DNA of 64,000 nt. Origin: Tenrec ecaudatus. Its lineage: Eukaryota > Chordata > Mammalia > Afrosoricida > Tenrecidae. Shown one piece after another: positions 44,011 to 53,656 of the stretch. Every line of letters begins with the position of its first letter. Position 1 is the stretch's first letter. The stretch spans positions 144,742,025-144,806,024 of the forward strand of contig NC_134539.1 of assembly GCF_050624435.1 (NCBI RefSeq), given 5' to 3'. The position numbers were made by a program, and so were the translations under genes. The notes below the pieces were generated by a model that did not search any database, was not told where the DNA came from, and saw nothing but the letters and a program-made list of their open reading frames with translations.

Positions 44011-45502
44011 CAAAGCGACTTATTCTTCCCCCTGCTCAGCACCTTGAGCGCATCCCTCAGATCTACCATTTCCCTTCCCCTACCCCCTCCTTTGCCTCTC
44101 CTCCTTTCTTCTCCCTCCCCTCGGCCCTTCCGCAGGCCTGGGCCTGGCTCCATTCAGCCGCCCTTCCCTGGCATGGGGCAGGCCTGGCCTGCCTCTGTCT
44201 GATACTTCGCTTCGACGAGAGAACTACACTAGTTCTTTTGGCACTTCCGGAAATAAATCCCAAGTAGAGTTCCACTGTTAAGGAAAAAAGGCACAGAGCA
44301 AAACCATCGATAGCGTTTCTTCAGCCTGGACCCGTGACAGCGTGTGGGCCAGCGCAGCATTGAGAGCGGCGCCCCCAGCGCCTGAGCGGGGAACTGCACC
44401 TGGTGCCAGGCCGGGTCTGCTGCTGCTATTTCAGGGTTTGCCTGTAGGTTGTTTTGGGGCGCTTCTTCGCTTTTCGCCCTTTTGGCTTAGGAAAGGTCTC
44501 ACGGGGAGGCCCTACTTGCGGAGAGTGGGGGTTGCCTGCATACCTTGCCACCTCTCTATCTCTTGGGTGTGTCTAGGTAGGGTCCACCCCTGTTTTTATG
44601 AACCCCATTAGTGCTTAGAGACACACTCTCAGTCCCCTAGGCCCTCTGCCAGGAACGCAGCTGTGCTCAGCTCCCTGTGTCAGCTTGGTGGGCTGGGAGG
44701 TGGGGAAGTGGGGACCAGCTTCTTGAGCTCCTCAACCCGCAGCCAAAGAGCCCTCCAGTGACGACCATACACAAATATCCCATCATCCTCTTCTCCGAGG
44801 GGCCAGGGTCGCCTTGGGAATAGACAGAGATGTCAATCAGAGCCCCAGTCTAGGAAGCTTCCCAAATGTCAGGCCTATCACATTCAGGAAAAATAAATCC
44901 TCGTTGGGATCAAAGTCACAAGGGCAGAAAGTACTGGTCCTTGAAAGGGCAATTGCCTTAATTAGCTTCCTTGGCCATGCAGGGTCTCTGCTTGGCCTGG
45001 GGACTGATTTGTGGCCTCCTGGTTGCCTCTCAGTGAGCCTGCGCACTGGCCCTGAAGACCCAAAGACCATCTGCAGAATCAGAGTGAATGTCCCCCACCC
45101 CACAGCACGACCCACATCAGATCCTCCCTGGAAGCGACTCAATAAGGAGTTGGTCAAAATGGGACAAGTCACCCTGGCAGGGGAAATAAGACCATAGGAC
45201 ATGATTAGGACTCCTGGGTGGCTGTTACCTGAAAGGTGGCCTGTTTACACCTAGTCAGAGATACCGTGGAAGCAAGGCCCGGCAATCCACTTTTGAGAAA
45301 GCAGCCACTGAAAACTCTATGGATGACCTGGGTCGGCTGAGGCGCAGCCACTGGCCTCTGTTCGTCTGGAGCAACAGGGGAAGACGGAGAATCGGGAGTG
45401 GGAGGAGGGGATGGAGGTGAGGCAAACTGCCTCCGTGAATTGCCTCTGTGACCTTGAGACCAAGAGAAATGGGTAAGACCAAACCCCAAACCAGAAAATA
45501 AC
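44011..45502. other. Intergenic, nothing firmly recognised
   Basis: 44870-44985 looks single-copy and AT-rich with a homeodomain-type core (gccttaattagcttcc). The rest is mixed sequence without repeat text I can name. Confidence 0.35.
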
Positions 45503-45698
45503 CGAAACTCACGGCTACCAAGCTGATTCCGACTCACAGTGACCCTGCAAGACAGGGCAGAACTGCCCTCATGGGTTTCCAAGGCTGTAACTCTTTACAG
45601 GAATAGAAAGCCCCATCTTTCTCTGTGGAGTAGTTAGTGGTTTTGAACTGCCAACCTTATGAGCCCAGTGTAGAGCCGCTACATCACCAGGGCTCCTC
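45503..45698 (-). mobile_element. AfroSINE, reverse
   Basis: 'gaaactcacggctaccaagctgattccgactcacagtgaccctgcaagacagggcagaactgcc' through 'gccgctacatcaccagggctcctcag'. Complete and little diverged. Confidence 0.92.
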
Positions 45699-46202
45699 AG
45701 TGCCCAGCGATTCTTATTAAACATTTGACCAAAGATTCTATAGGAGAATTTTGATCAAAAGAGGGAATATATAGAATAGAATTCAACTTCCTGTAGAATC
45801 CAGACTTTCTGAGACCATTACCCTCTTGACACCTTACAAGCAAACCACGGTTTAGCTTCGCTGGTAAAGAATGTCTTGCGTGAGCATTGTGCTCTCTTAC
45901 GATCGGTCATTAAGGATTCAAATTCACGACAGCAACTCAAAAGATTAGACAGGAAACTAGGGGGTGGCGAGCTGGTATTAATGGGGGATGAACAGCTCAG
46001 AAAAGGAGGGGAGAAAGAAGGACGCCAGTATCGCCAGTTGTCCATGTAGAAATGTATGTGTGTGATTTTCTCCATGTATTCCAACAGCAAGAACAACAAA
46101 GGGGGGAAATGATTTTTTTAAAAAAGAAAACCTCATTGAGCAAAGTTCTACACTGATACCCCAGGGTACCATGCGTTGGGAGTTGCTCAGCAGTAACTGG
46201 TT

Positions 46203-46735
46203 TAGGAATCTGACAGCCAGACACTGATGGAGGTCCACGGAGTCATTCCAGACAATAGAGGTCCATGGAGCCATTCCAGACACTGATGGAGGTCCACAGA
46301 GCCATTCCAGACAATGGAGGTCCATGGAGGCATTCCAGACAATGGAGGTCCACAGAGCCATTCCAGACAATGGAGGTCCATGGAGCCATTCCAGACAATG
46401 GAGGTCCACGGAGCCATTCCAGACACCAACAGAGGTCCACGGAGTTACACCAGACAATGGAGGTCCATGGAGTCATTCCAGACAATAGAGGTCCATGGAG
46501 CCATTCCAGACACTGATGGAGGTCCACAGAGCCATTCCAGACAATGGAGGTCCATGGAGGCATTCCAGACAATGGAGGTCCACAGAGCCATTCCAGACAA
46601 TGGAGGTCCATGGAGCCATTCCAGACAAGGGAGGTCCACGGAGCCATTCCAGACACCGACAGAGGTCCACGGAGTTACACCAGACAATGGTGGTCCACAG
46701 AGTCATCACAGACAATGGCGGTCCACGTCTCGAGA
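46203..46735. repeat. Minisatellite: 28-29-bp units in a 230-bp higher-order repeat
   Basis: About 18 units of the type gaggtccatggagccattcc-agacaatg. Variants (cactgatg, caccaacag, ttacacc, aatagagg) recur in the same order 230 bp apart: the phrase gtccatggagccattccagacactgatgg begins at 46261 and again at 46491. This shows that a block of eight units was duplicated as a whole. Because 28 is not a multiple of 3, open frames run through it on both strands. They are periodic by-products, not genes. Confidence 0.95.
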
Positions 46736-47409
46736 GCCTTCACATTTCGTTTCAAGGAACGGGCGCAAACCCAGCCACTCTGGCAAACGCTCTCTGTGCC
46801 AGTCTCAGAGAAAGCGAGATGTGTGTTTATCTCCACAGCGACCTGGGCAGAGGCCAAGTGAGAATTGGGTGAGGGCCCTGGCTCGAGAGGCGGAAGGCAG
46901 CATTGGCGGCCTGGCTTCTGGCCCCTGCAGGTGAGCCAGGTGAAAGTAGGCCCTCTCTGGGCCCGAGCGTTCTTGTCTGCACGGCGCCATGCCACACCAC
47001 GGTGTGCCCAGCCACGGGAGCCCGAGCCCGAAGTCAAGGCTGGTCATGTCAATCCAGTTTCTGCTCAAGATGCAAATGCTTTTCTCATGCTGGGTCTTTT
47101 GGCTCCAGTGTGATTTTTTTTAAAGCACGGCACTCAAAATTATGTATCTTGGCTGAGTTGCTAAGCGTGGCCTTTGGACTTTCCTTACCTCGTGGGTACA
47201 GCGCGGTGAAACTGCTGGGGAAGCAGAAGTGTCATGGGGCACAGGGCTCAGGGCTGATGCCGGCCCGTGGGCACGTGCCCAGCCAGGACGGACAGGTCTG
47301 GGTGGGAGGGAAAGCCCTGTACTGCTGGACTTGGAGTGACGGTCCCAGCACATCCTGACAGCTTTGCTCATCGGTCTTAGAACTTACCAGCTCCAACCAA
47401 CTGCCCGTC

Positions 47410-47703
47410 GGGAGTGGACCAACCACCCATCTGGACGTCCTCCCGGGCCAGCTGTGTCGGGAGTGGACCAACCACCCATCTGGACGACCTCCCAGGCCAG
47501 CTGTGTCGGGAGTGGACCAACCACCCATCTGGACGTCCTCCCAGGCCAGCTGTGTCGGGAGTGGACCAACCACCCATCTGGACGTCCTCCCGGGCCAGCT
47601 GTGTCGGGAGTGGACCAACCACCCATCTGGACGTCCTCCCGGGCCAGCTGTGTCGGGAGTGGACCAACAACCCATCTGGACGTCCTCCCGGGCCAGCTGT
47701 GGC
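47410..47703. repeat. Minisatellite: six 49-bp units
   Basis: Units start at 47410, 47459, 47508, 47557, 47606 and 47655, each gggagtggaccaaccaccca + tctggacgtcctcccgggcc + agctgtgtc. There are only a few substitutions (gacc/gtcc, cccg/ccca, ccaacaa). The low divergence implies recent expansion or homogenisation. GC-rich, with a CGG/CCG context. Open frames on both strands are artefacts of periodicity. Confidence 0.97.
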
Positions 47704-48289
47704 GGCAGGTTGGGCCACCCCAGAAAGAGACGTTCCTCTTCACAGGAGTGTTTGTTTTCTGGCGTCCGGTTCTGTTGTTCTTGGTCACGTCTGTCTGATG
47801 CTCCATGGCAGCAGCTGGAGATGATCTGGCTGGTCCCTCCAACTCATTTGTCTGCAGCTCAGTTCTGCGGGTGCGCTCACAAGTCTCTCTGAAGCTCAGG
47901 GGAGCCAGGCGTGCTCTGTTCCATGGATGCTCCATTCCAAGGTGGGTTTTGGTGCCAGATACACCGGCATCCCACCAAGGTGGGAACACACAGTACACAC
48001 CAGTCTGACTGTGCTACACGCGAAACAAACAAGGCAATGGCATCTCCCTCCAGGATGGTGCCAGCGGGATGAGCCCACGGCCTTCCTTCTTACTCCAGAC
48101 ACATGGCCCGGAATGCTCGTTCCTTTGCCTTTTTTACCGAGGGAAAGTTGGCACCCACCTTGTTCTTTGTGTCTCTGGGCCAGTCTCCACCGTTGGCTGC
48201 TGGACCATGCAGAGTCATTGGGGGGTCTCTTCCCCTCTCACTGGCCTCCACCCTTCTCTGAACTCTCATCTCTTGGCTTCTTGTGGCTT

Positions 48290-48679
48290 CAAATTCTTAG
48301 CATCATATATTTTTTAATGGGGTGAAATTTATATAGGGTCACTGTGAGTCAGAGTCGACTCGAAGGCAGTGAATGTTTTCAGTGTCCTTCAGTACACAGG
48401 CGATGTTCTAGTTCCAGAACATTTCATCACCCCAACAGAAAAGCCCATGCTCCGTATTCCTGCACCCCACCAGGCCCTGGCAACCACTGACCTGCTTTCT
48501 ATCTTAGTGGGGTTGTCTCCTCCAGACATTTCATAGAAATGGAATCATGTGATCCAGGGCCTTGGATAGTTGACTTCTTTTACTCTGCATGGTGTTTTAG
48601 AGGTTTGTTCATCTTGTAACATAAATCAGTGCTTCGTGCCTTTGTATGACTGGATAATATTCCATTGCACGGCTAGACC
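48290..48679 (-). mobile_element. Old L1 3' fragment, reverse (left part)
   Basis: 'gttccagaacatttcatcaccccaacagaaaagcccatgc', 'caccccaccaggccctggcaaccactgacctgctttctatc', 'ccagacatttcatagaaatggaatcatgtg', 'tttgtatgactggataatattccattgca' is the reverse of an L1 3' region common in mammals. A + strand AfroSINE tail (48335-48378) interrupts its start. It continues after the SINE at 48891. Confidence 0.75.
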
Positions 48680-48890
48680 CAAAAAAACCTAAACAAATAA
48701 AAAAATCCACTGCCATTGAATTGATTATGACTCACAGTGACCCTACAGGATGGAGCAGAATGTCCCACAGGATTCCCAAGCCTATAACTCTTGACAGGAG
48801 TAGACTGTCACATCTTTCTCCCACAGAGGAGCTGGTGGGTTTGAACTGCCAGCCTTTTGGTTAGTAACCAGACCCGTACCACCAGGGCTT
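48680..48890 (-). mobile_element. AfroSINE, reverse, inserted into L1
   Basis: 'aaaaaatccactgccattgaattgattatgactcacagtgaccctacaggatgg' through 'agtaaccagacccgtaccaccagggcttgc'. It splits the L1 between 'tattccattgca' and 'ctactgcattttgtttatcc', which gives relative age: L1 older, SINE younger. Confidence 0.9.
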
Positions 48891-49040
48891 GCTCAGGCTC
48901 TACTGCATTTTGTTTATCCAGTCAGCAGTGGACGGACGGACACTCAGCAGTCTTTCCTGAGTATTGTCGTTCAAGGATTTGTTTGAAAACCTGCCTGCTG
49001 TTCTTTGGGGATATTGGGCACTACACACATCCCTGTTTCC
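48891..49040 (-). mobile_element. Old L1 3' fragment, reverse (right part)
   Basis: 'ctactgcattttgtttatccagtcagcagtggacggacggacactc' and 'gttcaaggatttgtttgaaaacctgcctgctgttctttggggatattggg' continue the same L1 after the SINE. Confidence 0.7.
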
Positions 49041-49439
49041 CTGGACCTTTTTGCTGTTTCACAGCCACACGTGAGCCCTTCCTTGGTTCTGCCCTGGATT
49101 TCATAGTTGGACTGAGGAGTTCTCTCAGTACTACCTGCCAGGCTCCTCACCCACACTCCTGGGCCCAGCCCAGACCCGGAGGCCTACACCATGCTCCTTT
49201 CTTTCTTAAAAATAGGATGTTATTGTCAGGAAAGCACACATTTCCAGCAGATTAGATTCCCACGGAACAATTTCTACGTAGATTTGCCCGCACTATTGGT
49301 TACGTTCCCCACACTGTGTCGTCATCCCCTTTCAGTCCACTCTGGTTGCACCCCTCCCCTGTGCTGGTTTCCTGGCCCCTCCCCTGCTCACCTTCGCTTT
49401 GAGAGATTTTTGACCCTTTGCTGTCATACAGGTGATTTT

Positions 49440-50050
49440 TCAAAGGAGTTCATGACTCAGGGCTGACAGTCAACCTGTTATCCAGCTAAAAGCTGCCCTC
49501 AGCCATCATGTCAGCTGAAGGGTGAAAGCATATCTCAGAGTGACAGTATTGGGAGTCCTCTCCTTGCAGCTGGCTCAGTGAGCTGAGACTTTGAAATGAT
49601 TTTTGTCCACATTTTTCTCCTATCCCGTCAGGCGACGTCTTTGGGGTCCCTGATCAGAGTAGTGCAGTGGTAGCTGTAGCTGGGCACCATCTAGTTCTCC
49701 TGGTCTCAGGACAGCGATGCCCCTGGTTCATTACCTACTCTTAGATTAGCTACTTTTCTGAGTCGTTGGTTTTCTTCTCTCACTTTTGTTTTGGGTAAGT
49801 GGAGACCCATAAGATGCAGCTTAGCTGGCCACTCCCAAGCTTTTAAGGCCCACGGATGCCGCTCACCAAGTTAGGATATAAAATGCACACCGTATAAGCT
49901 CTCTCCTGCCACTGAGCCAACTTGTCCCACGATAGGCTGGTCCCAGGCCATCAACCCCATGAATCCAATCCCTCAACACGCATGGTTATGACTGAGGCGT
50001 GTCTGTAACTCTGTCCCCTCTGTGGTTTATTACATAATACTCCTTTCTTT
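49440..50050 (-). mobile_element. L1 3' UTR-like fragment, reverse
   Basis: 'agtggtagctgtagctgggcaccatctagttctcctggtctcagg', 'cagcttagctggccactcccaagcttttaaggcccacggatgccgctcacc'. Shares its order with 41200-41665. Confidence 0.55.
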
Positions 50051-50329
50051 TCACTTGTCCTGAGCAAAGGAGAGTTGGCAAACGAATTAACAAGGTAATT
50101 CACTTGATCAAGAGACCACTGAGGGGTTAATGAGTTGACAAATGAATGTACAGTCTATTCCCTGACAGTCGTTGGCAAACTTTCCACCAAGGTCAGGCTG
50201 TGAGTGTTAATTTCTGACTTTGCCTGTGGACGATCTCCATCCAAACTGTGCGACGCCATCACTGCAGAACAGCACCCGCAGGCTGTGGTGGTGTGCAGAG
50301 TCCTCATGCGGCTCTTCCTCTGGGTGGGG

Positions 50330-50870
50330 CTATGCAAATAGGGTGTGTAAAACCCTACTGGAGGGGACTGGTCAATTTTCGTGACCGCCCCCCTCGCTAT
50401 CAAGATGAGCCATCTTTGAAGCGGCGGCGGAGAAAAAGCACAGTACCTTCAGATGAGCATGTTCCAGATCTGTCTGCAGCGATGGACGCTGAGATTAGAG
50501 GCTCCAGAGACTGTGGCGTAGAGACAATGGGCCAGAGCAGAGGAGCAGCGCGGAGGGAGCTCTTGCGACAGTGAGGCCCAGGCCGAGGACCAATGACGGT
50601 GTCCGAACAATGTCCTGATCCTGATTTGCTGCAATCTGCTACCATCTCTAAGGAGCCCCTTCGCATTGTGCATCTTGCCTGTGAGTTCTGCATACTCACT
50701 GCGATGACTGATCAAACCCAGCATAGAAGTGGACGGTCCAGGGAGGAGCGGTCGGCGTCAGACTAGATGGACACATGTCTGACCCTGGCCTCTTGGCTAG
50801 GGGGAATCCAAAGAGGTCAAGACAGGGCTCTCACACCATCTGCTGCAACCGTGGATGTAGTTGTGTGCCA
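50330..50870. other. Unclassified interspersed-repeat-like block
   Basis: Includes 'ctatgcaaatagggtgtgtaaaaccctactggaggggactggtcaattttcgtgacc', a CGG-rich piece (gaagcggcggcggag) and 'gcgatggacgctgagattagagg'. It ends where hAT-Charlie text starts. The 108-codon frame at 50248-50574 matches nothing I know. It could be an LTR or a hAT internal part; undetermined. Confidence 0.35.
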
Positions 50871-50985
50871 ATAAAAGTGTGTTTCGACACACCAATTTTT
50901 TGGATTTCATATCATTTTCAAGTGCCATGACACATCATTCTTCTTTGGGTTTCCTTTACGTGTAAAGTTATTAGAAATCCAAACG
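50855..50985 (+). mobile_element. hAT-Charlie-type element, left piece
   Basis: 'gtgccaataaaagtgtgtttcgacacacc' and 'ttggatttcatatcattttcaagtgccatgacacatcattcttctttggg' resemble the end region of an old hAT family. The terminus resumes at 51985-52105, so the element is interrupted by about 1 kb. Confidence 0.6.
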
Positions 50986-51164
50986 GCGATTGTCTCTGGA
51001 CGTGGGGTACAGGAGTTACCTATCCGGAGAATCGAGGGTGCTTTCTGGCCTTGTGGAAATGCTCTGTTTTGATAGTAGTGCGGATTACACAGGCATAGAC
51101 GTCTGCCGACTTTCATCCGCCTGTAGTGTGCTCACGGTCTGTGTGGCCCCTCCGACTAAATGGT

Positions 51165-51425
51165 ATTTTGGGGGCGGTGGTGGCCCACTGGCAGGATTCT
51201 CACCTTCCCTGAAGGGGGTGCCCAGTTCAATTCCTGGCCATTGCCCCTCATGTGCAGCCAGCACCCATCTGTCGACAGAGGCTGAAGAGCTGTCAGCAGA
51301 ACTTCCAGACTAGGAGTAGGAAGGAAAGACTGGCAATCTGCTTCTAAAAATCAGCCACCGAACACCTTATGGATCCCAATGGCTCTGTCTGTAGCTGGTG
51401 AAGAGGCCGGCACAGGACTAGGTAG
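51165..51425 (+). mobile_element. tRNA-Gly-derived afrotherian SINE
   Basis: The head is a decayed tRNA-Gly: A-box region 'ggtggcccactggcaggattctcacc' and B box GTTCAATTCC (51225-51234) with 'ctggccattgcc'. The body follows: 'tgtgcagccagcacccatctgtcgac', 'cagcagaacttccagactagg', 'aggaaggaaagactggcaatctgcttctaaaaatcagccaccgaacaccttatggatccc'. It differs from the AfroSINE head, so it is a second SINE family. Too decayed to be a functional tRNA. Confidence 0.75.
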
Positions 51426-51428
51426 CTG

Positions 51429-51979
51429 TGTTAGGCCGGGTTGACGACAGAAACAGCGTCCAGAGACACTCGTGTGTGTGAGAGAGAGCTTTATACCAAA
51501 GAGCAGTCGTATGCTAAGAAAGCAGCCCAGCCCAGTCCAGACCAAGTCCATAGGTCCCCTATTAGCCCATATGCCTGATACTAGTCCACGAATTCCTCTT
51601 CAGACTCACACAGCACCTGCAATGATGCCAAATGCAGGAAGATCACTGTCCGGTGGTGGGTGGACAGTCTTGTGGATCCAATGCTGGTGGAAGCATCTCA
51701 GCATGGGTGCAGGTCTCCACGTGACTCCTCAACAGGAACAGGGGGAGTGTGTGGGCAACTTCCAGGGAGAAAGAGTAGAAGTTCCCAGAATCCTCAGGAG
51801 AAGGCCAAATCCACAAGGAGGCATCATCAGGCTGTGACCGGCAGGCAGGCTAGACGCCACCCCTATATTTATTTATCAAGTTCCCGTGAAATTATATAAT
51901 GACCACAGTAACAGTGTGTGCATTCTGCATCAGGGTGACGGGTTGTGGGAGGAGTAGGCAGTTCAACTGGCACCTAACA
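51429..51979. mobile_element. Candidate solo LTR-like element (551 bp)
   Basis: The ends form the inverted pair TGTTAGG (51429-51435) and CCTAACA (51973-51979), i.e. TG...CA. An AT-rich zone with TATTTATTTAT lies near 51868. I see no internal gag, pol or env text, and the flanking bases do not show a clear target duplication. It could also be a non-autonomous DNA element. Confidence 0.4.
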
Positions 51980-51984
51980 CCCAC

Positions 51985-52105
51985 TAAAAAAATCCCATCG
52001 CAATAAAAATGGCTGGAAATCAATAGTAACGTCAAGGCTGTTCTTAGCTTGTGGGCTGTCCAGCAACAGGCAGCTGGCTGTAGTTTGTTGACCCTGCTCT
52101 AGAAG
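51985..52105 (+). mobile_element. hAT-Charlie-type element, right terminus
   Basis: 'ggctgttcttagcttgtgggctgtccagcaacaggcagctggctgtagtttgttgaccctgctctagaa' matches the hAT ends that read 'ggccgtagtttgccgacccctgctctaga'. Confidence 0.7.
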
Positions 52106-52387
52106 CGTGAGCATCAACCAGGACCCGAGCACGTGGATCTTCTCGGCAGAGAGCTGGTTGGGGCCGTGGGGTTTGGAAAGGAGAAGGGTGTAAATGGATG
52201 CACGCGGTGGGTTCCGACATGTCTAAGTGCTAAGCCCTGCTCCCCGAGGTTCTTGGCACCAGAAATCTGGCGCCGGACACCTGAAACCCGTGGCTGTGCT
52301 GCCTCAGTGCTGTGTTAGCATGTTCCTAGGCGGGGCGGCATTCTAGAAATAACCCCCGCTCTTATTTTTAACACCCTTGCCCGGTGA

Positions 52388-52592
52388 GTAAGAGTCCTGG
52401 TGGCATAGTGATTACTTACTGGTCTGCTAACCACAAGGTCAGCAGTTGAAACCAACAACTGCTCCCAGGGAGAAAAAGGAGGCTTTCTACTCCCGTGAAG
52501 AGATACAGTCTCGGAAACCCACAGGGGCGGCTCTACCCTGTCTGACAGGGTCACGATGAGTCGGCATCGACTTGATGGCAGCAAGTTTGTTT
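52388..52592 (+). mobile_element. AfroSINE
   Basis: 'agagtcctggtggcatagtgattacttactggtctgctaaccacaaggtcagcagttgaaacc', 'gagatacagtctcggaaacccacaggggcggctctaccctgtctgacagggtcacgatgagtcggcatcgacttgatggcagcaagttt'. Complete and among the least diverged. Confidence 0.95.
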
Positions 52593-52828
52593 TGGGTTTT
52601 ACCCCATGAATGGATTTCCAGTTTCTCCCTCAGAGAATAACAGGACCCAGAGACGTGAGTCCGGATTCAGAATGCCCGAGCCATGCTGGTAACCAGGCAG
52701 CTCCTCCGTCCATCATCGTCCTGACAAGAGTCCTCCCCGTTCCCTGGGGACACTGCGGGCCCCTGAGCTGTGGCCTGGAGTCCCAGCGGGTTTCCCAACA
52801 CCAGGAAGAGGCAAGTTTGCTAAGAGCA

Positions 52829-52834
52829 TTTATT
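52829..52834 (-). terminator. CACNG1: Candidate CACNG1 poly(A) signal
   Basis: AATAAA on the - strand, about 600 nt after the CACNG1 stop codon and followed by a GT-rich element ('cctcttcctggtgttggg' on the - strand). This gives a compact 3' UTR from 53429 to about 52810. Confidence 0.6.
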
Positions 52835-53104
52835 TCAGGGCACGGTCCATCCGGAGCAATCAAAACGCTTCCTTGGGGCCTCTGGAAGCCAAGAAGGACA
52901 GAGAGGGGTGGGGTGGGGACAGGGATGCCAGAAAGCGTGTATCTTGAGGAGAGAGGGGCTGGCTGTTCACACAAGGACCCCCAGAGACCGTCTATGAGGA
53001 CAGAGGCTTCTGGGAGTGTTTGGAGGACAACGGGTGCCACTGGAACCACCTTGGTGCCCAGTGGAAGGTGGTGCGGTGGTCCAGACCCTGCCACCTAGAG
53101 GGTC

Positions 53105-53215
53105 AGAATAGAACTGTGCTCCTCCGGCTTCTCAAGGCCATGACCTCCTGGAAGCCGATTGCCAGGCCTTCCTCCCAAGGCACACTGGGTGGGTTTACAC
53201 CACTGACCTTCAGTC
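53105..53215 (-). mobile_element. AfroSINE fragment in the CACNG1 3' UTR
   Basis: 'aaggccatgacctcctggaagccgattgccaggccttcctccc...actgggtgggtttacaccactgacctt' follows the middle of a SINE of the 'gaagcagactgccacatctttctcc...ctggtgggttcgaaccgccgacc' type. Diverged. Confidence 0.5.
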
Positions 53216-53429
53216 AGTCTTCAAGCACTTCCTGGGGACCTGAAAGGTCAGGCCTCTCCAATCACTTGTCCACTGGCTTATGCTGCCCCCTTGACCAGAG
53301 CAGGTCTGGATCGAGAACGTTGGGGAGAAGTGGGGTGGGGGGTGGGGACCTGGAGATGAAGGGCTGCCACCTCTTCTCTAGAGTTTTCTGGGCTGGGCGC
53401 TCAGCTTCCCAGGGGGGCGCTCCAGGGCG

Positions 53430-53656
53430 CTAGTGCTCAGGCTCGGCGTCCATGCAGGACTCCCAGGGGTGCTGCGGCATTCGCGGCAGGGAGAAGAGCA
53501 GCAGGGCCAGGCTGCCCGGGAAGAGGAGGACGAAGGCGGCGCAGGCGCACGCGTAGGACCAGGAGTAAAAGTACTCAATCCAGGCAGTCTCCTCGCTGTC
53601 GATCATGCGCTTCACCGACTGCCGCATCACTTCCACCGAGACCAGGATGCAGAGAC
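53430..53656 (-). CDS. CACNG1: CACNG1 exon 4 (last coding exon)
   Basis: Read on the - strand: acceptor AG at 53658-53657, two bases complete Gly150, then residues 151-224 from LCILVSVEVMRQSVKRMIDS to SCMDAEPEH with TAG at 53432-53430. It covers the end of transmembrane segment 3, the second extracellular loop (EETAWIEYFYSWS) and transmembrane segment 4 (about 182-206, YACACAAFVLLFPGSLALLLF). The short cytoplasmic tail lacks the PDZ-binding motif of the TARP gamma subunits, as expected for gamma-1. Odd point: a proline (residue 196) inside segment 4, where I recall leucine in the human protein. Confidence 0.97.

Noticed and set aside
46243-46934. Long open frames on both strands (up to 206 codons) with a repeated peptide
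   Set aside because: They are translations of a 28-29-bp minisatellite; unit length keeps frames open by chance and there is no splice, start or codon-use support.
47410-47703. Regular 49-bp repeats considered as a CRISPR-like array
   Set aside because: Units are contiguous without unique spacers and this is a mammalian nuclear genome.
47232-47998. Open frames of 129-204 codons across 47.2-48.0 kb
   Set aside because: Produced by the six 49-bp units; all frames on both strands are equally open.
51165-51240. tRNA-Gly gene
   Set aside because: A and B boxes are visible but the stems are too mutated and a SINE body follows; it is a SINE head.
51429-51979. Full endogenous retrovirus
   Set aside because: Only one LTR-like unit is visible, with no internal gag, pol or env text beside it.
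52610-53098. Overlapping frames of 162 (+) and 154 (-) codons
   Set aside because: GC-rich sequence partly within the CACNG1 3' UTR; no homology I recognise and mirrored frames on both strands.
37000-53400. A further protein-coding gene between HELZ and CACNG1
   Set aside because: No spliced coding pattern or known protein text was found; the interval is made of SINEs, LINE 3' ends, hAT pieces and minisatellites.
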